Shown piece by piece: positions 7,848 to 14,143 of a stretch of 15,103 nt of DNA. Origin of the DNA: JANYIP01 sp031394045 (GTDB lineage: Bacteria > Actinomycetota > Actinomycetes > Prado026); contig JANMWN010000265.1 of the NCBI GenBank assembly GCA_031394045.1, forward strand, positions 1-15,103. Reading direction: 5' to 3'. Position numbers and translations under genes: made by a program. The notes under the pieces were generated by a model. It saw only the letters and a list, made by a program, of their open reading frames with translations, did no database searches and was not told the DNA's origin. Every line of letters starts with the position of its first letter. Position 1 is the stretch's first letter.

Positions 7848-8800
7848 CTCCTTCCGCCCAGCGGCCGTTGCGGCCCGCCGGCCGGTCGCGGCGGGTCCTG
7901 GTGACGGGGTCCTCAGGGGCCGTGGGATCCGCCCTGTGCGCCGGTCTCCCGGCCGCTGGCTGGCTGGTCCGCCAGATCGACCGGGTACCGCCTGCGGTCG
8001 TCCCGGAGGACCCGCGCGACTCGGTGGTCGGCGACGTGTTCGACCCGGCGACCCTGCAGCGCGCGATCCGCGGCTGCTCAGCCGTGGTGCACCTGGCCGC
8101 CGTACCCGGCGAGGCGTCGATCGAGGAGATCGCCGCGTCGCACCTGGTGGGGACCGCGGTCGTGCTCGACGCGGTACGACAGGCCGGCATCAAGCGTCTC
8201 GTCTTCGCCAGCAGCAACCACGCGGTCGGGTTCACCCCGCGCACGCCCGCCGGCGCGGAGCTCGGCAGCGACATCCGGCCGCGGCCCGACACCTACTACG
8301 GCGTCGGCAAGGTCGCCGGCGAGGCCCTGTGCTCGCTGTACGCGGACCGGTTCGGCATCAGCACCGCATGCGTACGCATCGGCTCGTTCGAAGATCGGCC
8401 GCGTACCCGGCGGCACCTGTCGACCTGGCTGTCCCCCGGCGACCTGGTCCGCGTGGTCGACGCCTGCCTGCGAGCCCCGCACCTCACGTACGCCGTCCTG
8501 TGGGGCATCTCGGCCAACACCCGCCGGTGGTGGGACCTGGCGGCCGGCTACGAGCTGGGCTACGAGCCGCAGGACGACGCCGAGGACTACGCGCAGGTGA
8601 TCAGGGCCGTCACCCGCGAGCACGACCCCGACGATCCCGAGCACGCGTACGTCGGCGGCTCCTTCACCCAGCCGGAACTGCCGCCGCCCCTTGGTCCCGC
8701 ACCGACCCCGCAGCAGCCCCCGACAGTGTCAACTGTGTCGACCAAGGGGCCGAGCCGTACCGGGAAGGTTCTCCAGTTCCCGGACCGGGGAGGCCGATAA
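7844..8800 (+). CDS. NAD-dependent uronate-dehydrogenase-like SDR
   Basis: Extended short-chain dehydrogenase, 318 aa, most like uronate dehydrogenases, which oxidise galacturonate or glucuronate to the aldarolactone with NAD+. The Rossmann motif TGSSGAVG is at 21-28; SSNH (123-126) supplies catalytic S124 with N125/H126; YGVGK (152-156) gives the Tyr/Lys pair; RIGS ends at S181, and R190 follows before LSTWLSPGD. These line up with the active-site residues I remember for the Agrobacterium enzyme (S111, N112, H113, Y136, K140, S165, R174), and the WGISAN--WWD segment is also shared. The GTG at 7844 overlaps the phosphorylase TGA (4-bp GTGA), so translation is coupled. Residues from about 279 form a Pro/Thr/Ser-rich C-terminal tail of some 40 aa that I do not expect in the family. 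Fold and residues are well supported; the physiological substrate in this nucleoside setting is uncertain. Confidence 0.85.
   Translation: MTPSAQRPLRPAGRSRRVLVTGSSGAVGSALCAGLPAAGWLVRQIDRVPPAVVPEDPRDSVVGDVFDPATLQRAIRGCSAVVHLAAVPGEASIEEIAASHLVGTAVVLDAVRQAGIKRLVFASSNHAVGFTPRTPAGAELGSDIRPRPDTYYGVGKVAGEALCSLYADRFGISTACVRIGSFEDRPRTRRHLSTWLSPGDLVRVVDACLRAPHLTYAVLWGISANTRRWWDLAAGYELGYEPQDDAEDYAQVIRAVTREHDPDDPEHAYVGGSFTQPELPPPLGPAPTPQQPPTVSTVSTKGPSRTGKVLQFPDRGGR
8686..8750. repeat. 11-bp perfect inverted repeat in the SDR tail region
   Basis: GCCCCTTGGTC (8686-8696) is matched exactly by its reverse complement GACCAAGGGGC (8740-8750), with a 43-nt spacer. It lies within the codons of the non-conserved C-terminal tail of the dehydrogenase and 80 bp before the mutase start. 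It could form a long-loop hairpin in mRNA or be an operator. A match of this size can arise by chance in GC-rich DNA of this length. Confidence 0.4.
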
Positions 8801-8829
8801 GCAGCCATGAGGCCGACGAGGGAGCAGCC

Positions 8830-10461
8830 GTGAGCGGAGACCTCTTTGCCCGCGCGCGCGAGTGGCTGGCCGAGGACCCGGACCCGGACACCCGGAGCGA
8901 GCTCGAGGCGTTGCTGGTCGCCGACGACGTCGAGGAGCTGGCCGACCGGTTCGACGGGCGGCTGGAGTTCGGCACCGCAGGCCTGCGCGGCGAGCTCGGG
9001 GCCGGCCCCAACCGGATGAACCGGGCCGTCGTGATCCGGGCGGCGGCAGGGTTCGCGGCATACCTCCGGGAGCGCGGCGGTGGCACCGTCGTGATCGGGT
9101 ACGACGCCCGGCACAAGTCCGACGTGTTCGCGCGGGACACCGCCGAGGTGCTGGCGGGCGCCGGGCTCGGCGCGGTCGTGCTCCCCCGGGCGTTGCCGAC
9201 CCCCGTGCTGGCGTACGCGATCCGGGCCCTGGGCTGTGCCGGCGGGATCATGGTGACCGCATCGCACAACCCGCGGCAGGACAACGGCTACAAGGTCTAC
9301 CTCGGCGTCGGCTCGCAGATCGTCACGCCGGCCGACGTCGAGATCGCCGCCCACATCGACGCGGTCGGGCGGCTGGCCGACGTCCCCAGGGGCGAGGGCT
9401 GGAGCATGCTCGGCGACGACGTCCTGGACGGGTACGTGGACCGGGTCGCCGGCCTCGTCGACCCGACGGTGCAGCGCGACCTCCGCATCGTCTACACCCC
9501 GATGCACGGGGTCGGGCGGGACGTGGCTCAAGCGGTGTTCGAGGCCGGCGGCTTCCCGCCGCTGATCGTCGTACCGCTCCAGGGCGACGCCGACCCGGAC
9601 TTCCCGACCCTGGCCTTCCCGAACCCCGAGGAGCCGGGCGCGATGGACCTCGCGCGCGCTGTCGCCCGCGAGTCCGCAGCCGACCTGATCCTGGCCAACG
9701 ATCCCGATGCCGACCGCTGCGCCGTGGGTCTGCGCGACGAGGAGACCGAGGGTGGCTACCGCATGCTGCGCGGGGACGAGGTGGGCGTGCTGCTGGCCGC
9801 GCACCTGATCCGCCGCGGCGCGAAGGGCACGCTGGCCTGCTCGATCGTCTCGTCGTCCCTGCTCGGCAAGATGGCCATGGACGCAGGGCTGCCCTTCGCC
9901 CTGACGCTGACCGGGTTCAAGTGGATCGCGCAGGTGCCCGGCCTCGTCTACGGGTACGAGGAGGCGCTCGGCTACTGCTGCGACCCCGACGCGGTCCGCG
10001 ACAAGGACGGCATCTCGGCCGGCCTGCTGGTCGCCGAGCTGGCCGCGCAGCTCAAGGCCGACGGACGGACCCTGGCCGACGAGCTCGACTCGCTCGCCCG
10101 CCGGCACGGGGTCCACGCGACCGATCAGGTAGCGGTACGCGTCGACGACCTGACCGTGATCGCGAGCATGATGGAACGCCTGCGAGCGGCACCGCCAGCC
10201 TGCCTCGGCGGGCGCGCGGTCGAGTCGGTCGACGACCTCTCCGCCGGGTCGGAGCGGCTGCCGCCGACGGACGGCCTGCGCTTCCACCTGGCCGGCGACG
10301 CGCGCGTGGTCGTACGCCCGTCGGGGACCGAGCCCAAGCTCAAGTGCTACGTCGAGGTGGTCATCCCGGTGACCGCCTCGGTCGCGTTGGCCCGCGAGCT
10401 GGCCGGCGACCGGGTAGCCGCGATCAAGCACGACCTCGCCACCCTCTTCAGCCACCCCTGA
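8830..10461 (+). CDS. pmmB: Phospho-sugar mutase, PGM2/phosphopentomutase-like (PmmB type)
   Basis: Alpha-D-phosphohexomutase superfamily enzyme, 543 aa, that moves a phosphate between positions of a sugar through a phosphoserine. All four loops are intact: TASHNP with catalytic S145, metal-binding DPDADR (291-296), sugar-specificity GYEEALGY (375-382) and phosphate-binding RPSGTEPK (496-503). The N-terminus (EFGTAGLRGELG, then GPNRMN) and the TASHNPRQDNGYKVY run resemble human PGM2, a phosphopentomutase, more than classical phosphomannomutases. With a purine nucleoside phosphorylase upstream and DeoC nearby, conversion of (deoxy)ribose-1-phosphate to the 5-phosphate is the most attractive role. 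Mycobacterial pmmB occupies the same place. The GTG start is set by GAGGGAG (8818-8824) 5 nt upstream; the frame is open far upstream, but that overlaps the previous gene. The TGA is part of the downstream tandem repeat. Confidence 0.9.
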   Translation: MSGDLFARAREWLAEDPDPDTRSELEALLVADDVEELADRFDGRLEFGTAGLRGELGAGPNRMNRAVVIRAAAGFAAYLRERGGGTVVIGYDARHKSDVFARDTAEVLAGAGLGAVVLPRALPTPVLAYAIRALGCAGGIMVTASHNPRQDNGYKVYLGVGSQIVTPADVEIAAHIDAVGRLADVPRGEGWSMLGDDVLDGYVDRVAGLVDPTVQRDLRIVYTPMHGVGRDVAQAVFEAGGFPPLIVVPLQGDADPDFPTLAFPNPEEPGAMDLARAVARESAADLILANDPDADRCAVGLRDEETEGGYRMLRGDEVGVLLAAHLIRRGAKGTLACSIVSSSLLGKMAMDAGLPFALTLTGFKWIAQVPGLVYGYEEALGYCCDPDAVRDKDGISAGLLVAELAAQLKADGRTLADELDSLARRHGVHATDQVAVRVDDLTVIASMMERLRAAPPACLGGRAVESVDDLSAGSERLPPTDGLRFHLAGDARVVVRPSGTEPKLKCYVEVVIPVTASVALARELAGDRVAAIKHDLATLFSHP

Positions 10462-10493
10462 GTCGATCTTGGGTCGATCCTGAGTCGATCTTG
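10459..10493. repeat. Three-copy tandem repeat with 11-bp period
   Basis: Copies begin at 10459 (TGAGTCGATCTTG), 10470 (TGGGTCGATCCTG) and 10481 (TGAGTCGATCTTG); the outer two are identical over 13 bases and the middle one differs at two. The first copy includes the pmmB stop codon, and the third runs into the left arm of the inverted repeat at 10484. The period is close to one helical turn, as in some protein-binding arrays, but it could also be a replication-slippage product of the adjacent repeat. Confidence 0.8.
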
Positions 10494-10544
10494 AGAGATA
10501 ACTGGGCGACACGCCGTGCGGACCAGTTATCTCTCAAGATCGAC
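10484..10544. terminator. Perfect 22-bp inverted repeat between convergent genes, probable bidirectional terminator
   Basis: The left arm (10484-10505, beginning GTCGATCTTGAG) is exactly complementary to the right arm (10523-10544, ending CTCAAGATCGAC), around a 17-nt loop that holds a small CAC-GCC-GTG hairpin. It lies between pmmB and the convergent acetyltransferase gene, whose last codons and TAA (10527-10529) fall inside the right arm. No long T-tract follows in either direction, which is common for actinobacterial hairpin terminators. The position suggests termination of both transcripts. The near-AT-balanced stem and the neighbouring tandem repeat are unusual and leave other roles open. 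Confidence 0.7.
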
Positions 10545-11006
10545 ACGGAGCAGCGAGTACGACGCGAGGTCGTGGACGCCGTCAGCCCGGCCCTGCGCCG
10601 ACCGCAGGATGCCCTCCAGGGTGAAGCCGGCCTTCTCCAGGGCGCGCCGCTCCGCCACGTTCTCGATGTCGGTGCTGGCCTCGACCCGAAGTACGTCCGT
10701 CGTCGCGAACAGGTGCTCGGCGAGCAGCCGCTGAGCCCGTGACCCGATGCCCCGGCCGCGGAAGTCCTCGCCCAGCCCGATCCCGATGTTGTACGCGCGG
10801 GAGGCCAGGTTGGGGCCGTAGAAGACCGGGTGCCAGCTCACGTTGCCCACCGGCGAGCCGTCGAGCTCCACCACGAGCCGACTGAGATCAGTCAGCGGTG
10901 GCGCGTCGCGCAGCCCCCAGTCGTCCCACGGTGAGTCGTCGCTGACCTGGACCTCGCCCTCGAGCCGGGGACGCAGCACGACACGTCCGGACGCCGGGGC
11001 CGTCAA
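10527..11006 (-). CDS. GNAT-family N-acetyltransferase (RimJ-like)
   Basis: A 159-aa acetyl-CoA-dependent acyltransferase. The acetyl-CoA pyrophosphate loop appears as FRGRGIGSRA (82-91), the R/Q-x-x-G-x-G/A motif. It is preceded by the strand IGIGLGEDF and followed by the C-terminal NVAERRALEKAGFTLEGILR signature (Asn plus KAGF--EG) of RimJ/RimL-type enzymes that acetylate protein N-termini or small amines. The substrate is unknown. The start is TTG at 11004-11006, overlapping the TGA of the upstream membrane-protein gene (TTGA), so translation is probably coupled; an in-frame GTG nine codons in is an alternative. The last six codons (VDLER and TAA) form part of the 22-bp inverted repeat, so the protein's C-terminus is dictated partly by that element. 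Confidence 0.85.
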   Translation of the reverse strand: MTAPASGRVVLRPRLEGEVQVSDDSPWDDWGLRDAPPLTDLSRLVVELDGSPVGNVSWHPVFYGPNLASRAYNIGIGLGEDFRGRGIGSRAQRLLAEHLFATTDVLRVEASTDIENVAERRALEKAGFTLEGILRSAQGRADGVHDLASYSLLRVDLER

Positions 11007-11650
11007 GAGACGAGCACCGCCAGCCCCAGCAGGACCACCGCGGCCGCAACTGCAGCCAGCGCGTCCGTGGCGAAACGGGTCGACAGGCCGGCCGAGGGCT
11101 CGGTGGACCCCGCAGCCGCCCCTGCCCCGGAAGACCCCGCAGACCCCTTGGCGGGGGCGCGTCGCTCCACCTGCGCGAGGAGGTGCGCCGAGATCGCGTC
11201 GGCGCGGCTGATCGCCGGACCGCGGGCCGCTTCACCGACCTTGGCGAACGGTGTTGCGGGGAAGCCGTAGTCGACCGCGCTCGAGGTCCTGGGCGGCTTG
11301 GGCCGGCGGCGGGGGATGGCGAAGCACCGGACGACCCCGGCGCCGGCGTGGATGCGCAGCACGTCGGTGACGTCCACGCGGGTGACCGAGCCCCAGTCGA
11401 CCGTGGTGGTGCGCAGCGGGTTGCGTACGTCGATCCCCTGGATCCCCTCGAGCACCCCGGGGCGTACGCCCAGCACGTACGCCAGCGACGCGACCGCGAG
11501 GGTACCCAGCACGAGACTGCCCTGGCGACCGGCGTCGCCGCTGACGACGACGTCGCCGACGCCGACGAGGCAGAACGCGATCACGACGAACGCGACGAAC
11601 CGGCCGCTGGTCAGGTAATAGGCCTGGTAGTCGGGTTCGGTCTGCGCCAC
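11003..11650 (-). CDS. Membrane protein with bacterial PH domain (Cfp6/low-molecular-weight antigen 6-like)
   Basis: A 215-aa protein with two closely spaced hydrophobic segments (about 18-36 and 45-60), then a PH-like domain starting GVRPGVLEGIQGIDVRNP (from about 61) and continuing through the WGSVTRVDV strand. This matches the actinobacterial family typified by the mycobacterial Cfp6 antigen. A basic Pro-rich stretch (RRRPKPPRT), an Ala/Gly/Ser-rich linker and a final hydrophobic segment (about 193-214) follow, so the C-terminus is probably membrane-anchored as well. The function is unknown. I choose GTG at 11648-11650: it begins right at the conserved part, and a CAGAAT hexamer lies 6 nt upstream. 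The frame stays open to 11746, but that would run across the deoC start and adds unconserved sequence. It is cotranscribed with the acetyltransferase gene and divergent from deoC. Confidence 0.75.
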   Translation of the reverse strand: MAQTEPDYQAYYLTSGRFVAFVVIAFCLVGVGDVVVSGDAGRQGSLVLGTLAVASLAYVLGVRPGVLEGIQGIDVRNPLRTTTVDWGSVTRVDVTDVLRIHAGAGVVRCFAIPRRRPKPPRTSSAVDYGFPATPFAKVGEAARGPAISRADAISAHLLAQVERRAPAKGSAGSSGAGAAAGSTEPSAGLSTRFATDALAAVAAAVVLLGLAVLVS

Positions 11651-11656
11651 CTGCGT

Positions 11657-11662
11657 ATTCTG
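11657..11662 (-). promoter_or_regulatory. Candidate -10 box for leaderless PH-protein mRNA
   Basis: On the minus strand this reads CAGAAT (4 of 6 to TATAAT, with A2 and T6), 6 nt before the chosen GTG. The spacing equals that at lpdA and deoC and supports the shorter start of the PH-domain gene. Confidence 0.4.
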
Positions 11663-11712
11663 CCCCGCCAGGCTGACCGCAGCTGCCAGACCCGCCCCTC
11701 GGCAGCCGCGGC

Positions 11713-11718
11713 TAGGAT
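11713..11718 (+). promoter_or_regulatory. -10 box for probable leaderless deoC mRNA
   Basis: TAGGAT is a good actinobacterial -10 hexamer, 6 nt (CGATCG) before the deoC GTG at 11725. There is no SD, so transcription probably starts at the GTG. No -35 box is seen. The clearest example of the start-proximal pattern in this window. Confidence 0.55.
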
Positions 11719-11724
11719 CGATCG

Positions 11725-12705
11725 GTGACGTCGACGGTGATCGCACCCGAGCTCGCCGCCGCGGGCCTGGGCGACGTCACGAGCTCCGCCGCCTCGCTGC
11801 GGCGCTTCCTGCTCGGGCTCCCGGGCGTCGACCAGGTGGGAGCAGAGGCGCGGGCCGCCGACCTGGCGACCCGGTCGATCAAGACCACGGCCAAGGCGTA
11901 CGCGCTCGACCTGGCCATCACCATGATCGACCTGACCACCCTCGAGGGCATGGACACCACGGGCAAGGTCCGCGCGCTCTGCGCCAAGGGCATCCGGCCC
12001 GACCCGACCGACCCGACCGCGCCGCCCGTGGCTGCCATCTGCGTCTACAACGACCTGGTGGGCGTCGCCAAGGAGGCCCTGTCCGGCAGCAGCGTGCGCG
12101 TCGCAGCGGTTGCCACGGCGTTCCCCTCCGGCCGCGCGTCCCTGGCCGTGAAGCTGGCCGACACCGCCGAGGCGGTCAAGGCGGGGGCCGACGAGATCGA
12201 CATGGTCATCGACCGCGGGGCCTTCCTGTCCGGGCGCTACCTCGACGTCTTCGCCGAGATCACGCAGGTGCGCGCGGCCTGCGGCGACGGCACCGGCCGC
12301 GCGCACCTCAAGGTGATCCTCGAGACCGGCGAGCTGCAGACCTACGACAACGTACGCCGGGCCTCGTGGCTGGCCATGCTCGCCGGCGCCGACTTCATCA
12401 AGACCTCCACCGGCAAGATCGTCCCCGCGGCGACGCCTCCGGTCACCCTCGTGATGCTCGAGGCGGTACGCGACTTCCGCGAGGCCACTGGTCGCCAGGT
12501 CGGCGTCAAGGCGGCCGGCGGGATCCGTACTGCCAAGGACGCCGTGCGCAACCTGGTCATGGTCAACGAGATCGCCGGCCCCGACTGGCTCCGCCCCGAA
12601 TGGTTCCGGCTCGGCGCGTCCAGCCTGCTCAACGACCTGCTCATGCAGCGCACCAAGCTCGCCACCGGCCGCTACTCGGGCCCCGACTACTTCACCTTGG
12701 ACTGA
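11725..12705 (+). CDS. deoC: Deoxyribose-phosphate aldolase
   Basis: Class I aldolase splitting 2-deoxyribose-5-phosphate into glyceraldehyde-3-phosphate and acetaldehyde; 326 aa, in the longer size class of the family. The TIM-barrel core shows AICVYNDLV, then TAFPSG, GADEIDMVIDRGAF with D159, FIKTSTGK with the Schiff-base lysine K226, and VKAAGGIR with the assisting lysine K262; these correspond to Asp102, Lys167 and Lys201 of the E. coli enzyme. About 50 N-terminal residues precede the barrel. The GTG start is supported by the adjacent TAGGAT box. The stop is one base from the GTG of an aldehyde dehydrogenase, giving a tight operon in which the acetaldehyde produced could be oxidised at once. 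Purine nucleoside phosphorylase and the mutase a few kb upstream supply the earlier steps. Confidence 0.94.
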   Translation: MTSTVIAPELAAAGLGDVTSSAASLRRFLLGLPGVDQVGAEARAADLATRSIKTTAKAYALDLAITMIDLTTLEGMDTTGKVRALCAKGIRPDPTDPTAPPVAAICVYNDLVGVAKEALSGSSVRVAAVATAFPSGRASLAVKLADTAEAVKAGADEIDMVIDRGAFLSGRYLDVFAEITQVRAACGDGTGRAHLKVILETGELQTYDNVRRASWLAMLAGADFIKTSTGKIVPAATPPVTLVMLEAVRDFREATGRQVGVKAAGGIRTAKDAVRNLVMVNEIAGPDWLRPEWFRLGASSLLNDLLMQRTKLATGRYSGPDYFTLD

Positions 12706-12706
12706 C

Positions 12707-14143
12707 GTGACCACCTTCGACTACGCACCCGCGCCCGAGTCGCGAGCGGTTGTCACCCTCCGGTCTTCGTACGGGCTGTACATCGACGGCGTCTTCGTGG
12801 ACCCGGTCGGCGGCGGCTCGTTCAAGACGACGAACCCGGCCACCGAGGAGGTCCTCGCCGAGGTCTCCGAGGCCGGCAGCGCAGACGTCGACCTCGCCGT
12901 CAAGGCGGCCCGTCGGGCGTACACGCGTACGTGGAGCAAGCTGCCCGGGCGCGAGCGAGGCAAGTACCTCTTCCGGATCGCGCGCATCATCCAGGAGCGC
13001 TCGCGCGAGCTTGCGGTGCTGGAAACCCTCGACAACGGCAAGCCCATCAAGGAGTCACGCGACGTCGACATCCCGTTGGTGGCGGCCTACTTCTTCCACT
13101 ACGCGGGGTGGGCCGACAAGCTCGACCACGCGGGCTACGGCCCCGACCCCAAGGCGCTCGGCGTCTGCGCGCAGGTCATCCCGTGGAACTTCCCTCTGCT
13201 GATGCTGGCCTGGAAGATCGCCCCGGCCCTCGCGGCCGGCAACACCGTCGTGCTCAAGCCGGCCGAGACGACACCCCTGACCGCTCTGCTCTTCGCCGAG
13301 ATCTGCCAGCAGGCCGAGCTGCCCCCGGGTGTGGTCAACATCGTGACCGGGGCGGGCGCCACCGGCCAGACCCTCGTCGAGCACCCGGGCGTCGACAAGG
13401 TGGCGTTCACCGGCTCGACCGAGGTCGGCAAGCAGATCGCCCGCGCCGTCGCGGGATCGCACAAGAAGGTCACCCTCGAGCTCGGTGGCAAGGCCGCCAA
13501 CATCGTCTTCGACGACGCGCCCATCGACCAGGCGGTCGAGGGCATCATCCGCGGCGTGTTCTTCAACCAGGGTCACGTCTGCTGCGCAGGGACCCGGCTC
13601 CTCGTCCAGGAATCCGTGGCGGACGAAGTGATCCGTGCGCTCAAGCGACGACTGAAGACGTTGCGGCTGGGCGATCCGATGGACAAGAACACCGATATCG
13701 GCGCCATCAACTCGGCGATCCAGCTGGGTCGCATTCGGGCGATGACCGACATCGGCGATGCCGAGGGGGCCGAGCGTTGGTCACCCAAGTGCGAGTTGCC
13801 CGAGCGTGGTTTTTGGTACCCACCAACGATTTTCACCGGCGTGACGCAGGCCCACCGCATCGCGCGGGACGAGATCTTCGGCCCGGTCCTTTCGGTGCTG
13901 ACGTTCCGGACGCCGAAAGAGGCGCTCGAGAAGGCGAACAACTCGCCGTACGGTCTCTCGGCCGGTGTCTGGACCGAGAAGGGCTCGCGGATCCTGTGGA
14001 TGGCGCAGCACCTTCGGGCCGGAGTGGTGTGGGCCAACACGTTCAACCAGTTTGATCCGGCGTCGCCATTCGGTGGCTACAAGGAATCCGGGTATGGCCG
14101 CGAAGGTGGCCGGCCCGGCTTGGAGGCGTATCTCAATGGCTGA
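12707..14143 (+). CDS. NAD(P)-dependent aldehyde dehydrogenase, catalytic
   Basis: Complete aldehyde dehydrogenase, 478 aa, with the usual residues: PWNFP with N161, GSTEVGK in the cofactor-binding domain, LELGGK with general base E258, and FFNQGHVCCAGTR with nucleophile C292. The GYKESGYGREGG segment near the C-terminus is the normal oligomerisation region. The GTG start lies one base after the deoC stop with no room for its own promoter, so it is read with deoC. Acetaldehyde from DeoC is the obvious substrate, giving acetate; this is inferred from position. Its end overlaps the ATG of the next gene by 8 bp (ATGGCTGA). Codon use changes near base 13610: the first 300 codons are almost all G/C-ending, whereas the last third uses many A/T-ending codons (GAA, GAT, CGT, TTT, ATT). 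The protein also resembles the N-terminal half of two-domain ALDH16 enzymes. Confidence 0.92.
   Translation: MTTFDYAPAPESRAVVTLRSSYGLYIDGVFVDPVGGGSFKTTNPATEEVLAEVSEAGSADVDLAVKAARRAYTRTWSKLPGRERGKYLFRIARIIQERSRELAVLETLDNGKPIKESRDVDIPLVAAYFFHYAGWADKLDHAGYGPDPKALGVCAQVIPWNFPLLMLAWKIAPALAAGNTVVLKPAETTPLTALLFAEICQQAELPPGVVNIVTGAGATGQTLVEHPGVDKVAFTGSTEVGKQIARAVAGSHKKVTLELGGKAANIVFDDAPIDQAVEGIIRGVFFNQGHVCCAGTRLLVQESVADEVIRALKRRLKTLRLGDPMDKNTDIGAINSAIQLGRIRAMTDIGDAEGAERWSPKCELPERGFWYPPTIFTGVTQAHRIARDEIFGPVLSVLTFRTPKEALEKANNSPYGLSAGVWTEKGSRILWMAQHLRAGVVWANTFNQFDPASPFGGYKESGYGREGGRPGLEAYLNG

Noticed and set aside
7936..8829. Upstream extension of the mutase frame
   Set aside because: It overlaps the dehydrogenase gene completely, is Arg-rich and unlike any family; a strong GAGGGAG site fixes the start at 8830.
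10459..10493. Tandem repeat as a CRISPR-like array
   Set aside because: Units are only 11 bp apart with no spacers, and no cas genes are present.
8587..10512. Long open frame on the minus strand opposite the mutase gene (641 codons)
   Set aside because: It mirrors the well-supported mutase gene, has the Arg/Gly/Val/Asp-rich composition typical of antisense frames in GC-rich DNA, and shows no recognisable motif.
11651..11746. N-terminal extension of the PH-domain protein to 11746
   Set aside because: It would cross the deoC start and both candidate promoters and adds residues unlike the family; the GTG at 11650 has a well-placed -10-like box.
13965..14135. Upstream extension of the short dehydrogenase frame to 13965
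   Set aside because: It lies within the 3' end of the catalytic dehydrogenase in another frame, and homology to the ALDH N-terminus begins only after the ATG at 14136.
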